From NCBI GenBank assembly GCA_009602725.1, contig WELB01000065.1, positions 275,375-332,731 on the forward strand: a stretch of DNA of 57,357 nucleotides. The letters are read 5' to 3'. Below are positions 23,200 to 33,949 of this stretch, piece by piece (positions within the stretch are counted from its first letter, which is position 1; the number at the start of each line of letters is the position of its first letter). Under the pieces are notes generated by a model, which was not told the DNA's origin, searched no databases, and saw only the letters and a program-made list of their open reading frames with translations. The position numbers and the translations under genes were made by a program. This DNA is from Spirogloea muscicola. Its lineage: Eukaryota > Streptophyta > Zygnematophyceae > Spirogloeales > Spirogloeaceae.

Positions 23200-25477
23200 T
23201 GCGCGACGGCCCGGGCTCCCCGGCGGCCGGCGGCGCCTCCCTCCTCGCCTGGCCGCCGTCAGCGCTGCGCGCGTGGCTGGCGTCGCCGCTGGAGGGCCTC
23301 GTGCTGCTGCTGCGCTGCCTGTACCTGCTCTTCCTCCTGGCGCCGGCGCTGGCCACTGCACCGTTTGCCGACCTCTGGGACGGCCGCTTCCGGCGCACCT
23401 GGCTGGCGCTCGTGCACTCGTCTCTCGAGCGCGCCGGCGCGGCCTTCATCAAGTGGGGCCAGTGGGCGGCCACGCGGCCGGACCTCTTCGCCAAGGACCT
23501 CTGCGACGAGCTCTCCAAGCTGCACTCGCACGCGCCGGCGCACGGCTTCCCCGTCACGCGGCGCACCGTGGAGGCTGCGTTCGGGCGGCCCCTCGACGAC
23601 ATCTTCGACGACTTTGAGGAGGAGCCTGTGGCATCCGGTAGCATCGCGCAGGTGCACCGAGCCGTGCTGCGCTCCCGGTACCCTGGCCAGCCCACCGCCG
23701 TGCCGCAGGTTGTCGCCGTCAAGGTGCGCTCTTCAAGTGCCACTTAATAAGCAAGTAATTTTTTGGGAAGCTATTAAGCTGCCAGAAACGACCAGCTGCC
23801 TATTAATGAGAGCGAAATTCTGTCAAGCTTACGCTCTTTTATCTTAGCTGTTACCGTAACTGGCGGAAGGCTCGAGCCTCCCTCCTCAGTAGTCACCTTG
23901 TGTGAGCGCGGTTTAGAATGTTGGCTGCGGCAGGTGCGGCACCCGGGTGTGACGGAGGTGATCCGGCGGGACTTCGTGATCATGAGCTGGATGGCGCGCG
24001 TCTCCAGCCTCCTGCCGGGCGTGCGCTGGCTGCGCCTCGAGGACAGCATCCAGCAGTTCGCCGTCTTCATGCTCACCCAGGTCTGCCGCCGCCGCCAGCG
24101 ATGGACTCCTGGCCTCCATGGCCGCCTCCAGCAGTTGCAGCCGGTTGGCTGAGGCAGCCGCTCCGGCGCCCGCGCGTGTGCGCAGGTGGACCTGGCGAGG
24201 GAGGCGGCACACCTTAGCCGCTTCAACTACAACTTCCGCAAGTGGAAGGACGTGTCGTTCCCCAAGCCGCTGTACCCGCTCGTGCACCCAGCGGTGCTCG
24301 TGGAGACCTTCGAGTCCGGCGAGAGCGTCGCGCGGTACGTCGAGCGGCCGGCACGCGACCACCTCAACAGCCGCCTCGCGCACCTCGGCACGCACACCCT
24401 CCTCAAGATGCTGCTGGTGAGCGGCAGCCTGCCAGTCTCTCCTTCCCTCCCTTGCTCTTCACTCCTACTTCGCCTCGTCCCCTTGTTGCATCCTTGCCCT
24501 CTTCAGCCAAGGTCCTCTCCGCTTTTGGCACCTGCAGTGGACACTTAACAGGCTCATTGGTCTGAGACACATTAATCCAAGCGTAAGCTAGGTACATGGG
24601 ATTTTGTGCCTGGGCACTCACTGGGATGTGGGTATGGGTGCGCTCAACAGGTGGACAACTTCATCCATGCAGACCTGCACCCAGGCAATATTCTCGTTCG
24701 TGTGCGCACGGAGAAGGGCCCCAAGGGCAAGGCGCAGCGGCGCGCGGCTCCGCACGTCGTGCTCCTGGATGTGGGCATGACAGCAGAGCTGGCGCCGCGC
24801 GACCGTGCCACTGTGCTCGACTTCTTCAAAGCGATCGCAAGCCGCGACGGGCGCCGTGCTGCCGAGTGCACGCTGAAGTTCTCACAGCACCAGCAGTGCC
24901 CTGACCCTGCCCTGTTTACCAAGGTCCGCTCGGCCAGTCACAACTGTTCTTGACTTGGTCCGGTGATCTGTTGTGTGATGCACTCCGGGCTAAGTGGAGT
25001 TTGACATCGTCTGCTGCCGAGCATGCGCGGCTGGGGCCTGCAGGACGTGACTGAGGCATTCGGCGTGTGGCAAAGCAAGGATGCCGACGACATGGCGCCG
25101 GGCGAGTGCTTGCAGGAGCTGCTTGAGTATGTGCGCAAGCACCGTGTGAACATCGACGGGGAAGTCTGCACAGTCATCATCACCACGCTAGTGCTTGAGG
25201 TGCCCCTACATTGACAACTTGAACATTGGACTAACAGACAGATCGAGGTCCTGCCTATGTGACCCGGTATTCGAGTCATCCTGGGTCAGAGAATGACTGC
25301 AATTTCTTGCTCCAAGCCTGACAGCTAGGATGCACACCATGTTTGTGGAAATGGCAGGGCTGGCAGCGTAAGCTGGACCCAGACCTGAACATCATGGACA
25401 CACTCCATCAGCTGCTCTTCAAGGCCGACTGGGCGACGTCGCTATCGTACACCATTGACGGCCTCATGGCACCCTGA
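23200..25477 (+). CDS. ABC1/ADCK-family atypical kinase (ADCK2-like), 5'-partial
   Basis: Exons 23200-23723, 23934-24080, 24186-24416, 24651-24923, 25044-25199 and 25358-25477 give a UbiB/ABC1 protein ending TGA 25475-25477. Visible landmarks: a membrane-like LLLLRCLYLLFLLAPAL near the start; the KxGQ signature in AAFIKWGQWAATRPDL; the Ala-rich nucleotide loop EEPVASGSIAQVHRA replacing the kinase P-loop; a Lys at VVAVK; the catalytic loop FIHADLHPGNIL; VVLLDVGMTAEL where Asp of the metal-binding DFG-like motif sits; and the C-terminal VLE|GWQRKLDPDLNIMD typical of ADCK2. Family members are mitochondrial or plastidial and linked to coenzyme Q or prenylquinone metabolism and lipid homeostasis. 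The 5' end is lost in the N run. The acceptor chosen for exon 5 preserves the frame but skips a nearby open stretch. Confidence 0.85.
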
Positions 25478-26143
25478 GCAATAACCAACACTGGGCAACC
25501 TGACTCGCCCACAGCAATCACAAAATCTCTCTTACCTCAGTAGAACCGTGTTGACTCTGTGTTAGGGACAGAACTTTTGAATTGCGAAGTTGATTGACAT
25601 CCTGGCGGCAGCAACTCCTTGCTGCAGCAGAGGGTGCCAGATGCTGGGCAAGCACATGATGCTCCGGGGTGTAGCACCTCATCTACTCTGCACAAGGTCC
25701 CCTGCCTGCAGCCGCTTCTTCTAAGTCCACTCTCAGAACTGCTAAATTGACCACGGTAACAGCGCGTGTGAGTGAAAAGAGTGTCAGGCTGGTGCTGCTG
25801 ATGCTCTGAAGGATTTGACCACCCCCGAGTGGCGCCCTTTGTGCCAACATTTAGGAGCACATTCAAGGACTGCTAGCCGCTATTGTGAGCTGTGTAGCGT
25901 CCTGTTTTCCATACCTTGACTTGCCTCAGGAAGCCCACTTACAAAAGCTTGTACGTCCTTCTGACCACGGCGGCTCAGGCAGAGGTGTACTGTAGTGAAG
26001 GCATGAGCCACTTCTGGTGTGAAAGGACAGTGAAAGCACCAACAGCAGGAATACAAAGGCCAAGGACTGCGGTAGTAAGTGGCAGTACGCTATCCTAACC
26101 CCTGGAGGAAAGCATTGGGACTGTTGCATGTGATGAGCAAGGC
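25478..26143. other. Convergent intergenic region
   Basis: The 3' ends of the ADCK-like gene (plus) and the SQS1-like gene (minus) face each other across about 670 bp. No repeat or conserved frame was recognised. Confidence 0.5.
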
Positions 26144-29100
26144 TCAGTCTGCGCCAAGCCCAAGCGACTTTGGCCGCTGGACCGCGGCAATGGGCGCGAC
26201 AAGGCCCTGACCCTGGGCGCCGAGGCCGCGGCCCGGCACGTAGCCCATCTTTGACAGCATGCGGCCGCCAAAACCCGAAGTGTGCACCTCGAAGCTGCCG
26301 AACGTGCCGGCGGCAAAGGCTGCGCTACCGCCACTCGCGCCAAGGCCGAGGCCAGCACTTGGCCCTGAGCCTGCAGCTGCCGCAGCCAGTGGCTCGTCGC
26401 TGACAATGGTGCCGCGTGACACGAACTCAACCGGCTGCTCGGCACGGCTGCGGCGGCGGGAGGCGCCAGTGGTGGCACTTGGTGGCTCCCGCAGCACTGA
26501 GCCCCGGGCGCCGCCTGCCAGCCGTGCCCTGGTGGCCCGGCTGCTACGCTGGCGGCGGGCAGCCTTCAGAGCCTCCATCACTGCATCCTGCTGCGCCGCT
26601 TGCCGCGCCGCCCGGCGTGCCTTCTTGGCAAGCCGGCTCAGCTCTGCTCGTGACGGCAGGTCATCATCATGGTCGAAACTGGAGAGCTTGGGCAGTGGCA
26701 AGATGCCAATGCCATTGCCCCAGTTGGCCTTCGATCGTGATGGTTGCTGCTCAGAAGCCTTTGACAGCTCCATCATCTGCGCACAGACATTGCGGCAGAG
26801 CCAAAGCGTCACAGTGGGCTTGGCTAATGGCACGTAGAGACAGCAACAATCTTGGGAGGGCGCCCAACATTTGCCAATATATGTGAGTATTGAATCACAA
26901 GGGTAGGCACCCGTGCACATCACACCACACAAAAGCACATCACAATATAATGCTCCTCCAAGGAGCACGGATGATGCTTGAATTGATAATTCCTGATGCA
27001 CACGATAGCTGAGGTTCTGAGCCTTTCAAGCTTGCAAGGTACGCGCAAGTACGGAGTTGGGCACATACATGCAGCAGCTGCTGCAGGTCAGCATCAGGCG
27101 GCATGGCCGTATGCGCAGTCCTCGTCAAGCACAGAATCCTGGAGATGGTGCAGAAGTCGCAAGACACGCAGCGCTCACTTTAGAAGTCAGGACTTACTGC
27201 CCTTGCAATGACTTGTGGGGCATGCAAGAAACAGGTGCGAGCACATGGAGGTGCATTGAGGGCGAGGAAGGCGCACCGCCGCTTGCCAGACCCCTGGCTG
27301 CTGCACTTGAGGCGGTAGAGGCCAGCCAACTGGTGGATCTGTTGCAATGCATGGTCGTGTTGGCACTTAACTTTGATTTCGGCACCAACCTTAAGCGCTT
27401 CCTCTCTACTCCGATTTGAAGTCATACTGATTGCATGCAGATTGCAAAGCTGAAGGTTGAATGAACCAATCTAACAATAACACCATACATTCTGGAGGTT
27501 TTGGGCTGGCTTTTCACAGCCACGACCTCTTCACTGAGCAGACCTCCTTTTCAGAGTGGATCACAATTGGTGGCCTGCCCTACCTGAGTGCGCCACTTAG
27601 AGTGCTGTGGCGAGAAGGCGAACATGTCCACTTCCTCGCTCACCATCTCAGCAATGTCCTACACACAGTGGTGCCGCATGCGCAGCCCGTGAGCTGCTGA
27701 GTGCATTAAGCGGACACTTGATTGGCCTTGAGCCCGACACCTTGGCTACTCTGTATAGACTGCATCAATCTGTGTCCTGGAGGACACAATGTCTCCTCTG
27801 TGGGCAAGTCCCGCCCTCTCGCAGGACGAGCGCATGCAGGAGTCAAGCCTCATCCTCAAGACCGATAGGTCCGTCAACCGTCAACCCAGGACCTGTGCAT
27901 GCTGTCCTCTTCTCACCGGCAACTTCAGGAGCTTTGAAAGTATGGGATCGGGCACCTTAATTTGCACAGAATGACTATCAAGAGCGACTGTGACAGCCAA
28001 GACTCCATGATGCAGTCCAAAGCTACACCTATGTCTTCTTCTCTCTGACCGATCCACATGAGCGGCTGTAAGTGAGAACTTTGCCGAGAGGAGAGGGAAC
28101 TGGTCAAGAAGTGGGTGGTCCTGCCGATGATTGTGGTGATTGGCACTTAGAGTTGGTGATGGCGACAAGGAGGGACGGGACTGCACGTTGGCACTGACCT
28201 TGTTGGCAGCGCGCAGGTCAAAGCCGCTGCTGCGGGCGAGTCGGTGCGCACGGACAGCCTCGATGCGCTCCCCGCGCAGCCGCTTCTTCTCGCCCGGCGC
28301 GAGCTTGGGCTTGGCCGACTTCCTGCCATGAGCGGCGGACCGGCCACCGACCGGCCACAGGGCCTGGAGGCCGGGGTCAGCATTGCCATCGGCAGTGGGG
28401 AGGGCAGCTGCCGCCGCGGCACGCCGGCTGGCGACGCGTTCCCCTCGGCTTGGCGCCCGGAAGCTGGCCTCCACAGTCTCCTCCCACGTCATCGCCGCAG
28501 TGCCGCCGCTGCGTCCAGTCCTGCCCCCGCTGCTGCCACCAGTTTTCCCCTGTTCCTCGTCACTGAAGTTGCCCATGGCCAGCGCCCGTTCCCGCAAGCG
28601 GATGCGCTCGCGCAGGTCGCGGATCTGGCGCGTCAGCCCGGCGAGCTCCACCTTGTCTCGCGCCACGGCGGCCATGGCAGCGGCCTTGGCGGCACCACCC
28701 CGCTGCCGGCTGTGCCAGGCCTCGGAAGTCAAGACCTCGATGTCGCTGGATCCAGAGGACGATGCCGCCATGGCGCCGCTCTGGCCGCTCGCATTGGCCT
28801 CCATCGCAGGCCGCAGACTGCCGGCCATGCCCTTGTCCTCTCCGACGAGGTCATGGTCCTCATCCTCGTCCTTGTCCTCGTCATGGCTTCCGCCGCCGTC
28901 TTCGCTTCCAGGACTGCTGCTAATCATGCCGCCGTCCCAGTCAACCGCCGGGCGCCGCAGCAGCCAGGCATCGTCCAGCACCAGGACGCTGCCGCCGCCG
29001 CCGCGATCGGTCCCCCCGCCCCGCTGGACCTCCAGGTTACTGATGTAATCATCGGCCGCGTCGTCGTCGTCGATGCTCCCGAGGCTGTCCCAGGCTCCGT

Positions 29101-29300
29101 CGTCGTCGCTGTCCTGGCTGTCACCGTCGTCCTCACCGCCGCCGCTCACGGTGCGGCGAGGCCCGCCAGTCTTGTCCACCCACACGCGCACGCCGCCGAT
29201 GACCAGCGGCCGGCTCACCAGCGCCCGCCGACCGCCGTGACTGACCTGGAAGCCGCGGCGGCGATGGCTGCGACCGCNATTCTGGCTGACCAATGCTGCA
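26144..29300 (-). CDS. SQS1-like R3H and G-patch protein
   Basis: Minus-strand gene, TGA at 26144-26146. N-terminal exon (29277 down to 28210): Gly/Arg-rich RRRGFQVSHGGRRALVSRPL, an acidic Asp/Ser stretch, ADDYISNLEVQ, coiled low-complexity sequence, then KPKLAPGEKKRLRGERIEAV. Next exons: VSEEVDMFAFSPQHSKWRTQ (about 27600); the R3H block VKCQHDHALQQIHQLAGLYRL with QGSGKRRCAFLAL and TRTAHTAMPPDADLQ (27060-27420); and a last exon with GSFEVHTSGFGGRMLSKMGY and GLGAQGQGLVAPIAAVQRPK (26150-26300), a G-patch. This order matches plant SQS1-type D111/G-patch proteins, thought to stimulate DEAH helicases in splicing or ribosome maturation through the G-patch. A single N at 29278 interrupts the N-terminal coding sequence; the true start lies at or beyond it. 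Confidence 0.85.
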
Positions 29301-30407
29301 ACCTGACCATAGCAGGAAATGTACAAAGAGTAGCTTATATGAAAATCACTAGTGTCAGCTCTTTGAGCTCTTGATTGAGTGCACCCCTCATTGATGAGTG
29401 CAGGCAAACAAGGAGGCTTCAAAGCGGCAGCAAGTTGGCACTGTGGAAGAGTGAGTGTTGACAGCTTGCCGCAGTCTGACTGCACTCCAACTTGGAGTCA
29501 TTGCTAGCACAAATCATGCCAGTTTTGCAGTTGGCTGGCCTTGGTGTACAGTCATGGCTTTCTGTGTGCAAGCAATATAGTACTTTTGCTGACAGCACTT
29601 GCTTGAATGAGTCGTTTTGATACGATTTCATTACTTGAGGTTCTTAAGTTGGTCATTCTTGCAAAGGGATGCTTTTGGAAGGACTACAAAATAGAGTACT
29701 TCAATGATTGGTGCAGGGTGCAATGACGGGGTTCTCTTAGACAAACGGGGCACTGAGGAAGTACGAGCTCATTGGTCATCTCACAGCAGCTCAGATCATT
29801 CACCGACATAGTTTAGGCATGTTGATGGCCAATGTCGACTGTGGTTAGCACCCCCCTTGACTTGGCTGCACATAGCACTCCCGGCATATGATGCATGTGA
29901 GTACCTTGATGGCTCTATGTTCGCCGTGCAATATGTGCCACAGCTCAACACCATGCTTAGTAAGTAGAGGTGTGCTAACCAAGGAAGTCAAAACTCCGCC
30001 AATCAACAATGACATTTGAATTTTCCGTTGTGTACATCAGTATCAGATTGTGCCTTTTCACTAGATGAGCTATGGTGGGTTTACACAATGAGCCTTGATG
30101 TGCTTGGACTTGTGCCTTCTAATTGGCTTTCAGTAGAGCAGAGTTGGTCAGCAAATGTGAGCCTATGTGCAACCAATGTACTACTGTAAGTAGGTTGCAT
30201 TTTTGGCAAGCTATTTCAGGCCCAAGAATGAGAAATGTGCTGTGCTCAAATCACATGCCAGGCTTTGTACACTGCCTGGAGAAGAGAAACCTCTTTCACT
30301 GTAAGGCAGTAGCTGTGATTGATAAAGTGCTTGGCACGGAAGTACGACGTTTCCGAGCGACGGGGCTTGGAGGTAGATGCAAAGTACGTGGTCGTTCAGA
30401 GATCAAC
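29301..30407. other. Intergenic or 5' region, nothing firm
   Basis: AT-richer sequence between two genes transcribed away from each other (SQS1-like on minus, the next gene on plus). Short open frames match nothing. Part of 30165-30407 is open in frame with the downstream gene and may be a 5' extension (other ATGs at 30165 and beyond). Confidence 0.35.
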
Positions 30408-32095
30408 ATGCTGTCGAATAGCTTCGGGCAACCACGCACAAGAATCAAAGACTGTCACACAACTTTTGGCTTCCGACTGTGCCCGGACAGATATGCTGTA
30501 GCGTGGATTCAGATCAAAACTCGCACCTTGCAGCCGGCGCCCAAGGTCGTCCAGCTCCGCCGCTGCGACTTTAGTGGCGGCTTTTGCGGCGGCTTTGGCG
30601 GCGGCGGCGGCGGTGGCGGCGGCAGCGACGGGGCAGCTCGGGCGGATGTGTCTGCGGGGCCCGCAGGGAACGGCGTGGACGGTGGCGCAGCGCGGGGGGA
30701 GCTCGAGGCTGCTGCTGGCGCGGGACAGCTGGCCGAGGCCACCGCCGGCATCGACGGCGGCGGCGGCGGCGACGGGACCAGGGACGCGGCGCCGGCGCCG
30801 GAGACCGGTGCGGCGGCAGCGACGCCGCCGGCCGGCGCTGACGCGGTGGCGGCAGCCGTGGCGGTTCGGCGGGGGTCGAGCCGGACGATCAAGCCGCGGC
30901 TGAGCCACATGATCGAGCACGGCGTCTTCCACGAGGGTGAGCCACCGCCGGGCACCTGCCTCAGAGCCGCCCCTGCGTGACGCTGACGCCGTCACTGCTA
31001 CAGGACAGGTGTATGCTTTTCTATTAACGAGGCAATAAGAAGTTCTGAAAGCCTCAATTGCAAGGCATCAGATCTGAACACCCGTAGCAGTTCATTTCTT
31101 TCTGAGTAAGAGCTGAAGTTACAACTGTCGAATACAAAGTTCCTTATATGTATCTAAATATATACCTTACGATCGTTCAGCTGGGCTGCGGCGGTTGTGC
31201 AGGTGATCTGATCGTGTACCGCACCTTCCCGGCGCGCATCACCAACCGGTCGCCGGACGTCGACAAGCGGCTGCGCGTGGAGCTGGACTCCGAGGAGGAC
31301 GCCGGCGGCAGCGGCGGCGAGCCCGTGCGGCCGACCCTGCGAGGGGCGCCGCTCGCGGCTCTGCAGGCCATGGACCGCGAGGACCGGGCGGCGCGGGACG
31401 CGGACGCTGCTGCCGGCGCCAAGCCCAGCCACAAGCTCGGCGCCAAGTTTCTGCTGCTGCAGGACGACGGCGCCGGCGGCGCTGGCGATCAGTACCTCCT
31501 CGTCTCCGCCTCCTTCTTCAAGCTCCTGGCGTTGTGGACGCTCGCCGGCTTCCCGGCCGACTTCACGTGGACGTCTGACCAGCACGCGTACGACGACCGC
31601 GAGCTGCTGGTCGTCACGCAGGCCGGGCAGGCGCTCGAGGAGGCCGTCCCCATGAAGGCCATCCGCGACGAGTTTGCCGAGGAGGTCCGGTGGGACCATG
31701 CCCGCGGCGAGTGCGGCTGCTGGCCTCGCCACGATGGCTGGCGAACGCTCGTCCGTCAGTCTGACCCTGCCTTCGCCAGCCCGGGTGTCGGTGGCCTGGC
31801 CCGCAGCAGCAGCAGCACCGGCCGGAGCTCGCCAGCGGCGGGTGGTGGCGTCCACCATAGCAACAGTGGCGCTGATTGGAGCTTGCCCAGTGCATCCAGT
31901 CCATCACCACCTTACGCTGCCACGGCTGCTGGGGCGGCGTGGCGGCAGGCGCTGTCGAGCAGCCCTACTTACGGCAGGGCCACTCGGCCTGCCCTGGCGG
32001 CTCGGTCGCAGGCTGCCAGTGGCACAACGGGGAGGGCAGCCTCGTCGCTGAACATTGGGGCAGGTGGCAGGACCAATGGCGGCGGCGGCAGCCGC

Positions 32096-32130
<35 letters not shown>

Positions 32131-33333
32131 GATGAGGAAGGTCAGAGAGTACGAGCTTGCTGAGGACGGCGGGAGCCTACACGACGATGGCAGCGACAGC
32201 TGCGTCGGCGTTGACGACGATGCACGGCAGGCCGGCAAGCGCCGGAGGCTGGACGACGACCAGGTCGCTGTTTGGCAGCAACCAAAGGGACCGGCTAATG
32301 CTATGCAAGGCGCTTCTCCATCTGCGCTGTCGCCTGACAATCACGGGGCCAACGGCAACGCCTGGCTGCGGAATGGCACTGCCGAAAATAAAAGCGTCGC
32401 TAGCAACCACAGCGGGCGTGCCGGAGCGGGACTGCCGCCTTTCACTGCCCTCGGCTCGCAGCGGCCCACAAAGCTGCAGCTGCCCGCTGCATCACCGCGG
32501 CTGGCACCCTCCAGCAGCTCCCCCTCTACAGCAACACCTCCGGAGTCCATTGCACCCTCACGTAAGCTCTGCTGCCTTTTGCCAACATCATGCACTGCCC
32601 CTAAAGGCCATTGTCCTCTCTGCCGCTGCTGCTATCCCCATTGCCTTTGCACTCACTTATGGATGGGGTTTGGCTGCACCAACTCTGCTCTGCAGCCAGG
32701 GAGCAGTTTGTATTCAATATCAGCAAGTTTGCTGGGCGCCTGCGAACAACGGACTTCATCGAGCGGGCACGCACTGTCGGCACGTCGCATGCTTCAGATG
32801 GAGGCAGCAGTGGTGGAGACGAGGCGCGGCTGCAGCGGGAGCAGGAACGTCGGCGTGTGGCTGCGGAGGAGTGCATGCCGCTGGCTGAGATTGGGCCGTT
32901 TATTGCTGGGCTGAGCCCGCTGATCAATCGGCGGGCAACCAAGCGGCAAAACGCGGAACAGGAGAGTCGGCTGGCAGAGCTGGAGGCAACTTTGTGCCGA
33001 GATGAGGGTGCACGCACCGCACTGCAGCGGAAATTCGCAGCTGCCACAAATACGCTGTACAGGGAGCGCAGCTATGCAGCCGTCCGCGGCCTCTGCATCA
33101 AGCTAGCGATGGTCATAGAGGCTGATCGCAAGTGGGTCGGTCGCTTCGCTGCAGTCACGCTAAAGGCTGTGGCTGATCGTGGCGGCCAGGAGCTCCTTGA
33201 TGGCCTGCGGCAAGACCGCAACGTGCTGCTTGTGCTTGACGCCCTGCGGAAAAAGTGGGGCCGCCGCAACTCCATGAATGCGCAGGACGGCGACCTCCTC
33301 ATGCGTGCCCTGGGCGTTGGGAAGGGCCGCTGA
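30408..33333 (+). CDS. Unrecognised nuclear-type protein with possible RAMA-like motif
   Basis: Three exons (about 30408-30936, 31203-32561, 32696-33333) join in frame, ending TGA 33331-33333. Exon 1 is Gly/Ala-rich (low complexity) and ends RTIKPRLSHMIEHGVFHEG, which continues as DLIVYRTFPARITNRSP across the intron. The arrangement 'L-x-x-L/M-I-x-x-G-V-x-x-x-G-D-x-I-V-Y' resembles a RAMA-type module, found in some methylase- and chromatin-associated proteins; this is inference. Exon 2 has a folded-looking block (QYLLVSASFFKLLALWTLAG...W) with clustered Trp/Cys (GECGCWPRHDGWRTL), then Ser/Gly-rich linkers, a Gly12 run and a basic GKRRRLDDD likely nuclear signal. Exon 3 is a helical domain rich in Arg/Glu (EARLQREQERRRVAAEE), ending in KAVADRGGQELLDGLRQDRN. 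The start is uncertain: 30408 is the last ATG before the GC-rich coding section. No family was assigned. Confidence 0.5.
32097..32130 (+). repeat. (GGC)n in-frame microsatellite coding poly-Gly
   Basis: Eleven or so GGC triplets encode a Gly run within exon 2 of the gene at 30408-33333, a likely site of length variation. Confidence 0.8.
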
Positions 33334-33949
33334 CGGATGGCGGGCAAGCAAGCAGTAACTGCTCAGTGTGCCGGCACTGGCTGTCACATGGTGCATCAGG
33401 GCTCGGCCAAAGCCAGCGCGCCGGCGCTCGCTCACGCCTGGTGCAGCACTTGTCAAACGCCCAGGGTGCAGGCACTCCACCTGCGCTCCATCCTGCAAGT
33501 GGCACTACAGCGGACCCCACCATTGCATATGCCCAAAAGGACGGCGCCTGTGCCGGCGTCAGGAGCGTCCTGAATGACAGTGGATGAGCACCTCACCAGC
33601 GGCAGGGGAGGGAACGAACTAGCAGTGCGAGCAGGGCGTTCTCAAGAAGAGAGGGGGGTGGGGGGGTCGAACACCCACCACCTCAGCATCTATCATTCTT
33701 TATTCCACCCTGATCGGTTAAGCTACATCCTGTGGACCACACATCCAAGCGCAGGAGCCTAAATGCCAACTTGGCTTGATGCTTCAGTCCTAGGACAAAG
33801 TGCTGTGGTAGGACTAGGACCTTAAGCAGATCTGATACTAAATCCGAGGTTAAGACTTTGCGTTAAGCGAAGCTACCTCTTCTTTGTCACGTTTAGCAGC
33901 CTTTGGCCAAATCCACATTCTTGCTTGCATGTGTGAATCATCCTCCTCC
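33334..33949. other. Convergent intergenic region
   Basis: Between the stop at 33333 (plus) and the DBP4 stop at 33950 (minus). It contains a short G-rich run near 33655-33668. No gene or recognised repeat. Confidence 0.5.

Noticed and set aside
28244-29374. 376-codon plus-strand open frame
   Set aside because: Antisense shadow of the GC-rich N-terminal exon of the SQS1-like gene, which has recognisable motifs on the minus strand.
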